Below are positions 23,250 to 34,021 of a stretch of 64,000 bases of DNA, in pieces. Under the pieces are notes generated by a model. The model did no database searches. It had not been told where the DNA came from and saw only the letters and a list, made by a program, of their open reading frames with translations. Position 1 is the stretch's first letter, and every line of letters begins with the position of its first letter. The stretch comes from Lithocarpus polystachyus. Taxonomy: Eukaryota; Streptophyta; Magnoliopsida; Fagales; Fagaceae. The position numbers were made by a program, and so were the translations under genes. Location of the stretch: contig CM066168.1 in assembly GCA_033629205.1 (NCBI GenBank), forward strand, positions 7,755,679-7,819,678. The letters are read 5' to 3'.

Positions 23250-25160
23250 AAACACAATCAAGCTTGTAGATTCTATATATGGTTGGGTTAGCAGGTCCCT
23301 GCTCCTATTACTAGTAATCAATCCAGTTTTTATTTCACACACTTTTTTTTTTCTCCATAAAAGATACAGGAGAAAAAGGGGATAGGATGAGTATTGAAAT
23401 ATGTTATTTCACAAACAAAGTGAGTTTAGAGTACAATCTACAACAAAATTTGGTTGACTTCTACTCTTCTTTTTATTTTTAACTCTAGTAACCTCGTGAT
23501 TTATACTTAGTCTGGCACTGAGGAAGAAGTATTGGGCTTTTCTATATTCAGTTATATTAACTAATCTCCCCTTTTGTCCAAAAGTAACTACTAGTTGATA
23601 GCATTGACTTTGGGTTTGTGCTTATAATCCTATAAAAAGTGTTGGATGATATAACACATTGAAGGCTTAATATCATATGAGCACTACTAAATTTAAAAAT
23701 TTAAGTTTATGAGTTTGGATTCAATTTTTTTATATTAAAATTTTTAAATTTTAACTTTTTCTTAATGTTAAAGTGTATCCAACAAAGCCTCAAAGACAAT
23801 ACTACTAAATTGGGAATCCTAGGCAGAGCAAGTCATGGAGGAATCATCGGAGAACATAATGGAGTGTGGCCGTTTGGAACTAGTAGTGCCATTGGTATAG
23901 CTTCAAGTGTAGACGCAGAGCTTTGGGCCTTGTGAGATGGTTCCAAAATTTGTTGGTCACTAAACCTGCTAGCAATGGAAATTGAGGTTGATGCTAAAGT
24001 AGTGGTGAAATGGGTATCGGGTAGAATGTGTAATAACTATGCTCAGTCTACCCTCATTTCGTATTGCAGGCAAGCAATTGATGAGACAGATCCTAAGCGT
24101 GAAAATTAAGCATTGTTACTAAGAGGCGAACCATTGTGCAGACAGACTAGTTAAGAATGGAGCAAATCAATCACATAATTTTATGGTTTTTGTCAATCTG
24201 CCTACAAATATCATTTTATTGATGTATTATGATTCAATGGATTTGTACTATGAGAGGCTTTGTCTTAACTCTTTTTTTTTTTAATGCAATGCAATCCTTT
24301 TTCTACCCAAAGAAAAAGAAAAAGAAAAAAAGAAAGAAGACAATACTACTAACTAAGGGTTTAAGTCTCTAAGAGAAGACTTCACACACATATACACTTT
24401 GATTAGATTAAAATAGAAATTCTATCTTGTATATTAAAAAATAAATAAATAAATAAACTACAAGATTAGGATCAGCTATAATTATCTAGAGAGTCAAAAT
24501 CTGCCGTCCATGGCTCCTTACCTCAGTTTTTTGTTTTGTTATTTTTTGTTTTTGTTTTTCAGGGGTGCTCTAGAAACCAAACTTATACGTACGCAAGATG
24601 CAGGCGTGATATATTACATGCAGACAATTATAAACAAATGATTAACAAAGAACGAAAAATATTTTACTTTGGCATACGGAAGTTTTTTTATAATATGATT
24701 GATAAGCTAACATTTTTTTTTTTTTTTGGGTGACATGATAAGCTAACTTAGTTTGACTAAAGTATGCGTGTAAATAACATAACTTATCAACCCCACCAAA
24801 AAAATAGGAGAAGAAAAGACTTTTCAAAGTTGAAAATGTTGAAGTGTAGAAAGCATTAGTAATGTACCCAAGAAAATTGAAAAAGGTGAGAGTTGCTACA
24901 TGATTTAACTGGTATGGGCTTCGCTAAAATTTCTACGTAAAGATTTTTCAATTCTTTTTCCAAAGCATATTCCGTTCGATCAGCACGCAATAACTCCTTG
25001 GTATATTAATTAATTCTTTCTTACCTACTATGAATGTTGAAAATAGTGCTCTCTTTTTTGGCTGAAAAAATGATACTCTTGAAATGAAACAGATAGTGGA
25101 CGAATCAAAAGCCATGTCGATCGATCATCCAATATTTGCTTTTGCTTTTGTGTTTGTGTG
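23250..25160. repeat. Segmental tandem duplication, unit 1 (blocks X1 + W1)
   Basis: Block X1 (about 23250-23480) is shared with 27741-27934 and 30641-30862: 'ctagtaa-caat-atccag', 'cataaaagata', 'gaaatatgttatttca' and 'ggttgactt' occur in the same order. Block W1 (about 23480-25160) is shared with about 31740-34215, with landmarks 'gatagcattgacttt', 'gattgataagcta', 'taacataacttatca', 'atattccgttc' and 'ggacgaatcaaaag'. The block is non-coding. Confidence 0.8.
23809..24336 (+). mobile_element. 5'-truncated LINE fragment (RNase H end)
   Basis: A perfect 16-bp TSD AAGACAATACTACTAA occurs at 23793-23808 and 24337-24352. Between them are the remains of the LINE RNase H domain: SSVDAELWAL, then after a stop AMEIEVDAKVVVKWVSG, then frame-shifted ANHCADRLVKNGANQSHNF. 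The insert ends in an A/G-rich tail (about 24309-24336). Unit 3 of the local duplication carries an uninterrupted version of the site near 32047-32080, so the insertion happened after duplication. Confidence 0.85.
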
Positions 25161-25579
25161 TGTGTGAGGAACATAAGCTAAACACGTTCAAAACACGGCC
25201 AAATGAGTCAAAATTCTAGTGCACATTTGATCCACGTGTCATTTACGTTCATAATGGATGGCGTCTAATAAATTGTGAGAGGGATATTTCGTGAAATTTT
25301 CTTATGTCCTAATACTCTTGGGGGCCCACCATTGAGAAAATGGTGGAATTGTATTTGTAATACCTTAGACTTTAAACGTGAGCCATCCATATTGATATTG
25401 GTTTTGGGAGCAATAAGTTGTGAAAAACACGTTCACAGTAGTCTTTATTGTTGAAAATCAATGCCCCAAAGGTGAACATAGAACGTGGATCACATGTGCT
25501 CTCTAACGTGCGTTCAATCATAACTTAACATCACTATCATCAAAGTTGACTATTATTCTAGACAGATCAATCTCAATGT

Positions 25580-25588
25580 CTATCTTCT

Positions 25589-25623
<35 letters not shown>

Positions 25624-25628
25624 CAATC
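25580..25628. repeat. Poly(A) insertion in block Z1
   Basis: Z1 has about 10 bp plus about 31 A residues where Z2 (near 29660) reads straight through 'caatctcgatgtctagg'. A short 'tctcaat' repeat flanks it. This looks like an extremely 5'-truncated retroposition event or slippage. Confidence 0.5.
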
Positions 25629-26127
25629 TCTAGGAAAGTTGGAATAAAGAGTCTATCCCTCACCAAACCACATGTCCGGAGTAACGGTTTATCATTGAAC
25701 CACTTGGCCATATATAGCAGTATCACTATATTATTGGATTCACCATATCCAATGCAATGCATTTAATTGCAAATTATCTTGGAATAAGGATCTGTTGCAA
25801 ATTAAGTTGTAGCAACTTTTGCTAAATGCACACATGTTAAATGACAATTTGGTGAAAAATTCAATCTTAAAAAGGAAGTTTTTATTTAAGTATAATTCTA
25901 GACAGATGTCTATTTAAGGCATTGACATATATGCATTTTTGTAGGAGTTACTGCAACTTAGTTTGCAGCAAATCCTTTTCCATTATCTTGGCTCAAGTAG
26001 TATCTCCAAGGAAGTGAACATGGATGAGAATGTTGAATTGGTGGATTTAAATATTTCTAACCAAGATCTATTAAACAAAAAAAAATTCATCATATTTATC
26101 ATCTTACCTAATCAACTTCATCTAAGT

Positions 26128-26289
26128 GGTGGGTTTCAGTCAGCTTAACTACTGTTAAAGTCTTTTGTTGTTGAATAAGAAATTTGGGTTCTATCTCTGC
26201 TTATATCAAAAATTAATTGGTGTCTTGATTTAATTATGAAAGGCAATCATCACGAGCGAATACCATATATTAAAACTCTACATTTCAAA
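26128..26289 (+). mobile_element. tRNA-derived SINE (family 1) in block Z1
   Basis: 162 bp flanked by a perfect 14-bp TSD AACTTCATCTAAGT (26114-26127 and 26290-26303). It shows the family layout: degenerate box A region 'cagcttaactact', 'gttgaataagaaatttgggtt', 'atcaaaaattaattggtg', 'caatcatcacgagcg' and an A-rich end. The paralogous copy at 30077-30520 shares the TSD, so this SINE predates the duplication. Confidence 0.85.
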
Positions 26290-26414
26290 AACTTCATCTA
26301 AGTCAATTGTATCATTATATTCATCGTCTTGCAAAATTATTTCTTCATCGAAATTTTATTCTAAACTCTTACACACAATCAATCTAATGGGTTTTGGATT
26401 TAGTTGGATTGGGT

Positions 26415-26452
26415 CAGTGACGAACCTTCGTGTGGGCTGGGGGGCCATGCCC

Positions 26453-26488
<36 letters not shown>

Positions 26489-27740
26489 CTACAGAATTTG
26501 AAAAATCACATACTAGCATGTATATTACACAAAAGTTCATAATTTTGTCCCTGAAATGTATATTCCCCTCCCCCCCTCCCCCAAAATGCTTTTCAAATTG
26601 ACCCATGAAATCAAAACAAAAAGCTTACCTAACCATTATTGCATTCCATTTGCCCAAGAAAAACAAAAACCTTGAAACAATCCTTTGGACAATTCACAAA
26701 ACTGAATAACAAAAGAACATTTAGACAAACAAACAAAACCATTAACAAATTCAAATAACAAGAAAAACCTTTAGACAAATCAAAAATACCAACAAACAAA
26801 TCACAAATCCAGTCTAAACATAAAAAAATAAATACTAACAACACAACAAATCTCAAATCTTGACAAAACAAATCTTTGATCTAATCTTTTCTTCTCTTTG
26901 ATATCCCTCCTCTCTCTATCTCTTTACGTTGTGGTGTGATTTGTGAGGCTGGGCAGCTGCTCTACCTTTCTTAATTTTTAAGTGATAAAGGTGGAAGTTT
27001 TTATTTCAAAAACTATTAGTGAGAATGATCATAAGTAGCCACGATATCATTAGGGTACTGTCAATTCAATAAAAGGGGTACACCATACCTATAGTCCTTT
27101 TTAGTTAGAACAAAGTTATTAGTAATATAGATTAATGTATTGTGGCCCTGTGGCTACTTCAGGACACACCTAAATTATTAAAATATATTCTCTAAAAAAA
27201 ATTTATTATTTAAATATCATTTATGACTCTTGCTAAATTAATGAAAAACGTTGTTTATTATTAGTATTAAAAAAAGGCAAACTATAATCTTTAGTTGTCA
27301 ATATATCATTATAATGATATTATTATCATGTATATAATAATGTGAAAATAATAGCTAAATTGATTTTCTTTAAAATTTAATGTGAAAAGATTAAAGTCCA
27401 ACCCCAATCCAACCAAAGAATCTTGAAGTTTAGAACCACTCATTTTTTTAAGATAGTTATAGCAAAAATGAGTGGGGATTTGAACTTTTATTGGACACAG
27501 TAGGAAGCTTTAGTTGAACTACAAAACTATTGATTATAAATCCATATAATTAATATGATTTTTATTTGATTAATAAATTATGGGAAAGTCAACTACAATG
27601 TTTAATATTTTTTAGAGAAAAAATGAAAATAATACTAATGATGCAACATTGCCAACCTTTAGTGTTGACATACCAATTTTAAAAAAATTTCAAACAAAGA
27701 ATTTTGGCCCCCCTAGGTTTGAATCCTAATTCCGTTCCTA
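26415..27740. mobile_element. hAT-like non-autonomous DNA transposon
   Basis: An 8-bp TSD GATTGGGT lies at 26407-26414 and 27741-27748. The element starts CAGTGACGAACC and ends TCCGTTCCTA, which are degenerate versions of the CAGTGGCGGA... termini of plant hAT elements, and a GGGGGGCC/GGCCCCCC pair is subterminal at both ends. The uninterrupted site is seen in unit 3 near 30640. No transposase is present. A run of 34 C lies at 26454-26487. Confidence 0.72.
26454..26487. repeat. C34 homopolymer
   Basis: A 34-base run of C near the left end of the hAT-like element. Length is uncertain because such runs are hard to sequence. It creates spurious proline and glycine frames on the two strands. Confidence 0.9.
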
Positions 27741-27934
27741 GATTGGGTCCTCACACCTATCACTAGTAACCAATTAATCCAGTTTTATTTTACCCAATTT
27801 TTTTTCTTCCATAAAAGATACTAGAGAAAGAAGGAGAGGTGCGGGATAGGCAGATGAGTAGTAAAATATGTTATTTCATGCATGGCTGAGTTTAGAAGAA
27901 AATCTACAAAATAATTAGGTTGACTTATATTATT

Positions 27935-28042
27935 CAGTGGCAGCTCTAGGAATTTTTTCAGGGTGTTCCTTAAGAAGTACAAATTACACAATTTAATAAA
28001 AAGAAAATTTTATATATTGACAATAACAACAACAACAACAAC
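27935..28042 (+). mobile_element. Second hAT-like terminus (element incomplete)
   Basis: CAGTGGCAGCTCTAGGAATT begins at 27935, exactly where block X2 stops matching X3. It resembles the standard plant hAT end. No matching right end with an 8-bp TSD was found; the element probably continues past the nested solo LTR (from 28620). Confidence 0.45.
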
Positions 28043-28619
28043 TGATAGGATAGTAAAAATTACCATCTCTTGATCATCCATAGGGGTCATCCATGAGACA
28101 AGGGCGAAAGATTCAAGTGTGCGTCTATAAATTAAGGTGTCGTCCATAGACGAAGCATATGGATGACAATATGACAGGAATTTTGGAGTGTGATTCCGCT
28201 TACATGTCTTGGGAATCCGAACTACAGAATTCAGGAGCAAGAATCAAACCCGTACATGTCGCCGCAAATTCCTCACAAGTGCTTAACTTCCTTCAGCAGT
28301 TGCAACTTCTATACCTGTCGAGGAAGTTATGTCGAAGCCCAATGATTCCCACAAATCTTGAGATAGTTATAAAAGTGAATAACCTCTCTACGGTTCCCTA
28401 TATAAAGACCGGCCCATGAAATTAAAGTAAGTTTTTCCTAACATAACTACCCCAAGTCAGAACGTAATCTCTAAGAAAGAAACTAACTTAGTCATTGGAG
28501 GGGACTTGGTCGGTCAACCCCGGTCGCCTTTTGATTGTGTGTTCTTCCTTACAAGTCTACATAATAACTGTTAGCCATTGAAGCCGGAGCATTCAGCCTA
28601 TTGATTTATCAACCTATCA
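28043..28619 (+). mobile_element. Solo LTR inserted in a CAA repeat
   Basis: 577 bp with perfect 7-bp inverted ends TGATAGG...CCTATCA and a 5-bp TSD ACAAC (28038-28042 and 28620-28624). A TATA box CTATATAAAG lies at about 28397-28406. No internal gag-pol or second LTR is present, so recombination left a solo LTR. The open frame 28159-28419 falls inside it and has no domain. The sequence resembles Gypsy-type LTRs, an inference. Confidence 0.7.
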
Positions 28620-28624
28620 ACAAC

Positions 28625-28923
28625 AACAACAACAACAATAATAAAAAAATACGCAAATATATAAAATTTTACAACATAAAACTTGTAGAGTTCAGTTGTG
28701 GATGCTGTTAGTGTTGCTGAACAGGGATGGATGGCAATGTTTGGGGAGAGTGAGTGAGTTTCTTATTTCCTTTTAGCCTTTAGGATTGATTTAGTTTTAG
28801 TTTAAATTGTTTAATGATTTCTAAATTAGTGAGGCACTAAGGATATAAAAATATATATATTTGTTGAATTAAAAACATAATCATGTTGGTGTTGGAGTAG
28901 TGATAGCCTTAGTCTAACACGAG
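28625..28923. other. AT-rich DNA, probably continuation of the hAT-like element
   Basis: Begins with more CAA units that rejoin those left of the solo LTR. No clear right terminus seen. Confidence 0.4.
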
Positions 28924-29097
28924 TTTTTTTTTTTTTTTTTTGAGTTCAAATAGAAATCTTAATTTAATGAACCTAATATATATATATACTACTCCATCTT
29001 TTCCCATTCAAGACCATTTGAACTTGGGTCCTTGAAGACCACAAGCCTTTAAAGCTTGGGGAAGTACCATTCCGCCCATCGTGGGCGGTGGTATGAC
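28924..29097 (-). mobile_element. Possible SINE (family 3), minus orientation
   Basis: Starts on the plus strand with a T-run (minus-strand poly(A)) and ends in 'gcccatcgtgggcggtgg'. Read on the minus strand it has 'cccaagttcaaatggtc', close to a box B. The TSD is short and uncertain (ACGAG). Confidence 0.4.
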
Positions 29098-29149
29098 GAG
29101 TGATGCTTATGTTTTTTTTTTTTTTTTGTCTATTAGAAATAATATGCAT

Positions 29150-29192
<43 letters not shown>

Positions 29193-29911
29193 CAATTGTA
29201 ACGGTAAGTTTGTAACTTATAATGTGTGTATAACAATATGTGTGTAATAGTTTTTATCATTTTATCTACATTTTAATTTACTGTGACTTCCACTATAACC
29301 CCCAAAAAAGAAAAGGAAAAAAAAAAAAGGAGGAAAGAAAAAAAAAAGTCCGTTAACTTTCAATTAAAAGTTGGTTTTAGTGGTTGGGATCCGATTTGCA
29401 TATATTGTCATTTTTAGATCAACTGAAACATTTGATCCACGTATCATTTATGTTCATAATGAATGGCGTCTATTGTGGAATTAATTCATAAATTGTGAAA
29501 GGGATATTTCGTGAAAAGGTTGGAGAGATATTTGGTTGGAAATGGATGCCGTAAAGGGTCTAGATAGAACGTGGATCACATTTTCTCTTTAAGGTGCGTT
29601 CAATCATAACTTAGCATCACTATCATCAAATTAAGTTTAACTATTATGCTAAACAGATCAATCTCGATGTCTAGGAAAGTTAGAATAAAGAGGCTATCCC
29701 TTACCAAACCAAATGGGTGGCCATAGCAGTATCACTATATTATTGGATTCACCATGTACAATGTAATGCATTTACAATTAAAATTATCTTGGCTCAAGTA
29801 CTAATCTCCAAAGAAGTGAACATGGATGATAACGTTGAATTGCTGTATTTAAATATTTCTAACCAAGATCTATTATTAAACCAAAAAGATTTCCATCATA
29901 TTTATTATCTT

Positions 29912-30042
29912 GCTTTTTTTTTTTTTTTTTTGAGAGATAATTACAACATGCTACTAACCTCGCAGCTTGAACCCTTTCTCCCCTAGACCCCCAAGCACTT
30001 TGTACATGGGAAAGTGCAAATTTAGCTACAAGGCCTTTGATA
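29912..30042 (-). mobile_element. SINE (family 2), minus orientation
   Basis: About 131 bp with a perfect 12-bp TSD ATTTATTATCTT (29900-29911 and 30043-30054). The plus-strand T-run at the left is its poly(A) tail. On the minus strand 'gggttcaagctgc' matches box B. Block Z1 has the uninterrupted site at about 26090-26110. Confidence 0.78.
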
Positions 30043-30076
30043 ATTTATTATCTTACCTAATCAACTTAATCTAAAT

Positions 30077-30520
30077 AGTGGATTCGGTTTGCTTAAATAC
30101 TATTAAAGTCTTTTGTCATTGAATGTTAGAAGTATTGGTTAAATAATTAAATTTAGCATATTCCAATAGTTTAAACTTTTGGAACAATTAGTAATTTAAC
30201 ATAGTATCAGAGCATGAAATCTTGAGTTCACTTATTGAATTCTCCACTCTACTTCCTATTTAAATTTCCATGTGTTGGGCTTTACCTATTAAAAGGTAGT
30301 TTTGGCTCACACGTAAAGGGAAGTGTTAAAGGTATTGGTTAAATAATTAAATTTACCATATCCCAATAGCTTAAGTTTTTTGGACTATTGGTAATTTAAC
30401 ATTGAATAAGAGATCTGGATTCTATCTCTATTTATACTAAAAATCAATTGGTATATTAGTCTAATGATGATAGGTAGTCATCACGAGCGGATGTCATTTA
30501 TTGAAATTCTACATTTCAAA
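30077..30520 (+). mobile_element. tRNA-derived SINE (family 1) in block Z2, split by a TRIM
   Basis: Paralogue of the SINE at 26128-26289. The left piece is 30077-30123 and the right piece 30407-30520. The original 14-bp TSD is still recognisable on the right (ACTTCATCTAAGT at 30522-30534) and degraded on the left. The TRIM lies between, with its own TSD. Confidence 0.85.
30124..30401 (+). mobile_element. TRIM: 278-bp miniature LTR retrotransposon
   Basis: Complete structure. TSD TTGAA lies at 30119-30123 and 30402-30406. The 5' LTR (30124-30201) and 3' LTR (30324-30401) are each 78 bp, begin TGTTA, end TTTAACA and differ at about 11 positions. The primer-binding site TAGTATCAGAGC (30202-30213) directly follows the 5' LTR and differs by one base from the standard initiator-Met-tRNA site. 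A purine tract AAAGGGAAG (30315-30323) directly precedes the 3' LTR. There is no coding sequence; mobilisation must be in trans. It is among the smallest LTR elements one would expect. Confidence 0.93.
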
Positions 30521-30744
30521 GACTTCATCTAAGTCAATTGTATCATTATATTAATCATCTTGCAAAATTATTTCTTCATCGCAATTTTCTTCTAAATTCT
30601 ATACACAATCAATCTAATGGGTATTTTGGATTTAGTTGGATTAGGTAGCTCACACCTATCACTAGTAACCAATTAATCCAGTTTTTAATTTACCCAATTT
30701 TTTTTTCCTTCCACAAACGATATTAGAGAAAGAAGGAGATGGTT

Positions 30745-30754
<10 letters not shown>

Positions 30755-30775
<21 letters not shown>

Positions 30776-30777
30776 GG
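30755..30777. repeat. G23 homopolymer
   Basis: About 23 G after a T-run in block X3; absent from X1 and X2. Length uncertain. Confidence 0.85.
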
Positions 30778-30909
30778 AGAGTAGTGAAATATGTTATTAT
30801 TTCATGCATGGTTGAGTTTAGAAGAAAATCTACAAAATAATTAGGTTGACTTATATTATATATATTCATTTTTTTAATTAATTCATATAATTAATCTCAT
30901 GGTGTATAC

Positions 30910-31168
30910 GGCTCCGTTCGTTTGGAGTGAAAACAAAGAGGATAGAAAATAAAGGGAGGAAAATAGGATGAAAAATACAGTTTTTCACTGTTTGTTTAGA
31001 GAAGGAAAATAGGAAGGAGAGAAAACCCAGGAGAAAGTTTTCTCTCCGGGCCCACATTTTTTTTCTTTTCAAATCGGAAGGAAAATCTGAAAAGAAAAGT
31101 GCTATAGCAGCACTTTTACAAAAATACCCTATCGTACCTTTTTTTTTCAACATTTTCTTTTGTCTTCT

Positions 31169-31213
<45 letters not shown>

Positions 31214-31737
31214 CGTGACTTGATCAACGTTGTTCTTTTTATTTTTTTTTTCTTTTCTTTCTTCAATGTGACCTTAGACCTGATGTTTTTTTTATTTTTT
31301 TCCAACGTGACTTGATGAACTTTTTTTTTCTTTCCTTTCTTTTCTTTTTTCAACGTGACCTCAGACCTGAACGTTTTTTTTTTTTCAATGTGACCTGAAC
31401 CTTCTCTTCCCTCTTCTCTCTCTCTTTTTTTTTTTTTTTTTTTAATGTGACCTGATCTAATTTTTACATTATAATAATAAAAATAATAATATAAATTTAT
31501 ATATATGATGTGATAAATTTTATATTATTTAATGAGTACAAATAAATCTAGTTTTTACATATTATGTAACAAGGGTATAATAGTCAATTTATATAAATTA
31601 CATTTTCCATCATTCCTTTTTTCTCTCCAACCAAATAAAAGAGTTTTCCACCCTCTCACTTTTCCATCCTCCTACTTTTTCATCCTTCCACAATTTTCCA
31701 TCCCTTCACTTTTTCACTCCTCTAACTAAACGAACCC
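30910..31737. mobile_element. T-rich MITE with internal CAACGTGACC repeats
   Basis: The left end GGCTCCGTTCGTTTGG...AGTGAAAA and right end TTTTCACTCCTCT...AAACGAACCC form an inverted pair (GTTCGTTTRG and AGTGAAAA in common). In unit 1 the same flanks are contiguous ('tttatacttagtctgg', near 23500). No coding sequence. The TSD could not be resolved, so the superfamily (hAT or PIF/Harbinger) is open. Confidence 0.65.
31211..31456. repeat. Six-copy YAAYGTGACYTGA repeat with T-run spacers
   Basis: The motif CAACGTGACTTGA, or CAATGTGACCT and close variants, recurs near 31211, 31263, 31302, 31351, 31386 and 31443, separated by long T-runs. Confidence 0.75.
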
Positions 31738-32708
31738 TTAATCTGACCCTGAGGGAAGAAGTATTATCTAGGGGGAGTTTAACCTAACATAATACGTACA
31801 CGTGATCATCATCATGCCCAAGTTTCTTTAATTAATCAATTAAAAGAGTGAGGCTGGAATGCATTTGGGCTTTCTATGTTCTCTTATTTTTAGTACCATC
31901 TCCTTTTCTCCATAAAAGTGCGGTAGTTGATACCTGATAGCATTGACTTTAGATTTGTGCTTATGAGTCCGCTAAGATTTCTGAGTTTTGTCATAATTCA
32001 CTTATTTATTTATTTTCTCATTGTGAGACTTGTACTCACATGTATACCCAACAAAGAGTCTAGACAATAATAATATTATTAATTTAAAAATATTAAAGAT
32101 ATTATAAATTTTTATACTATATAATTTTAATAAATTGATATAACAAAAAATGTGATTATTATTTATATATATATAAAAGAATTAATTAGTAGATTTTAAA
32201 AACATAATAAATAAATGTTTAATTTTTTTATTTATTTGTGATTGATAATATAATGGTTTATTAATATAATGTTACTTATGTAGTATTTATCTAGCACCAC
32301 TCTATTGACTTAGGGTCGGCTTCATTTTAATTAAAAAAACAAATCAACTTATAATTAGAGTCAGCTTATCTCAAGAAACAATACCAGCCGTCCTTTGCTC
32401 CTTCATGCTCTTATAACACAGCTATTTTTATTGACGCCTTCGCGGGTGGTCTAAAAGCCAAATTCTATACGGAAGGCATGATATATGCAGACAAAAGAAC
32501 AAATGATATGACAAGGAAAAATATTTGTATTTACCATATGGACATTTTTTTTTATATAAGATGATTGATAAGCTACCTTTTTGTTTTTATGGGTGAAAGG
32601 CTAAGATAACTAGCTAGTTCCTAGTTGTGAGACTAATGCATGCGACTAACATAACTTATCACCCAAAAAAAAAAAAAAAAAAAGGAGATGACTACGTGAG
32701 ACTTTTTA

Positions 32709-32890
32709 TTTATTTATATTTTATAAAGTTTTAATCTATGATGTCTTTTTTTTTTTTTTTAATTTATGATTGCACTCTTTATCATCAAAAAAAGACACCA
32801 ATTAACTTCTGTATAGGCGGAATTAAACCCCAGAGATTTTATTCAACCATTAAAGACTTTATCAATTGAACTAATTGGAACCCACATGTA
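32709..32890 (-). mobile_element. tRNA-derived SINE (family 1), minus orientation, in block W3
   Basis: 182 bp with a perfect 10-bp TSD AGACTTTTTA (32699-32708 and 32891-32900). It contains the reverse complement of the whole family layout, including 'caattgaactaattgg' (box A region) near its right end and 'gacaccaatta'. Unit 1 has the uninterrupted 'aagacttttcaaa' near 24817. Confidence 0.82.
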
Positions 32891-33477
32891 AGACTTTTTA
32901 AATGTAAGGAAAAAGGTATGATTAGTGTGTAGTGTGTACTCCATCTTCTCTCGTAAAAATGAGCTATTGTTTCGAGGAATTATACGGTCCTCATGATGGA
33001 CTACGTCATTTATCCACCATTCTACTAAAAATTTTCACATATTTAAATTACCGAGTGGAAGTCACTTTCTATTATTTTTTTTACTATCATAAACTGACTC
33101 AACAATTTTAAATAGGTAAGAGTCTTGTAGTGAAATGGTGAACAAGTGACGTATTTTTATTATGAATTAACTCAGCAATTTTAAATAGGTGGGAGTCTTG
33201 TAGTAGAATGGTAGATAAGCGACGTGATCTATCATTAGCACAATATAATTTCTCCTCCTTACATTAATTAAATTGACTTACTATTCATGTGAGAGGAATT
33301 ATGTATATGTGTATTTATTGAACTATGAGGGTTTCTTTTCATGGAATAAGAAGCAGAAATATTATTTTCGTAAAAGAAAATTAATATATTTTTAATGAAT
33401 TTTTATATTTGGTAGCCACAAAAAGAAAAGTAAGAAGTTGAGTTGCTACATTTAACAGGATGCATTTGACTAATTAA

Positions 33478-34021
33478 GGGGGTGTTTAGATTTTTAGTTT
33501 TCATAACTCATAACTCTGTTTTCATAACTCATAACTCAAAAATGGTGGAACCCATAGTGAGAAATCCGTTTAGGAGCACTATAACTCTGTTTCCATAACT
33601 CTGTTCCATCACTCAATTCTCTAATTTTTGAGTAATGAGTTATGGAAACTGAAAACACATTTTAGGTGTTTTCAGTTTTCATAACTCAGTTTTCAATGAC
33701 ATCTTTGTAATTAAACCTACCATTTTTAACTTTTTAACCGCATTCTTTGACTTTTTTTATTTTGTTATTATTATTTTTTTTTAAACACCTCTGTTGCAGA
33801 AATGGTTGCCGCAATCTTTGACTTTTTCCTTTTTTTTTTTTTTTTTTTTTTTTTGAAACAAAAGAATTGAGTGATAAGTGCATTTGGGTGGGTTCGGAGA
33901 AATTGTGATATTTTAAGTGATAAGTGATGAGTGATAAGTAATGAATGATAAGTAATAAGTGACGAAAATTGAGTGAAGAGTGATGAGTAATAAAAAATAA
34001 AAAAAAAAACCAAACAAGGCC
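33478..34021. mobile_element. PIF/Harbinger-like (Tourist-type) MITE
   Basis: 544 bp, 3-bp TSD TAA (33475-33477 and 34022-34024), ends GGGGGTGTTTAGATTTTT and AAACCAAACAAGGCC. Both arms are built of short degenerate repeats ('ataactcataactc' on the left, 'agtgataagtgatgag' on the right) that are roughly inverted to each other. The empty site is visible in unit 1 near 24930 ('gctaaaatttctac'). Confidence 0.72.

Larger units (their letters stand above)
25195..27934. repeat. Segmental tandem duplication, unit 2 (blocks Z1 + X2)
   Basis: Block Z1 (25195-26414) is shared with 29411-30640: 'catttgatccacg', 'ggatatttcgtgaaa', 'gtgcgttcaatcataactta', 'atattattggattcacca' and 'gaagtgaacatggatga' appear in the same order, and both copies contain the same SINE. 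Block X2 (27741-27934) follows after a 1.3-kb hAT-like insertion. Confidence 0.82.

Noticed and set aside
26400..26606. Polyglycine and polyproline open frames on opposite strands
   Set aside because: Created by the C34 homopolymer in a transposon.
28159..28419. 86-codon open frame
   Set aside because: Lies wholly inside the solo LTR 28043-28619 and shows no domain.
28023..28642. CAA direct repeats on both sides of 28043-28619 as a possible CRISPR or satellite array
   Set aside because: They are one microsatellite split by a solo LTR; CRISPR arrays are not expected in a plant nuclear genome and no spacer pattern exists.
31147..31353. Lysine-rich minus-strand frame
   Set aside because: Translation of T-runs in a MITE; no domain.
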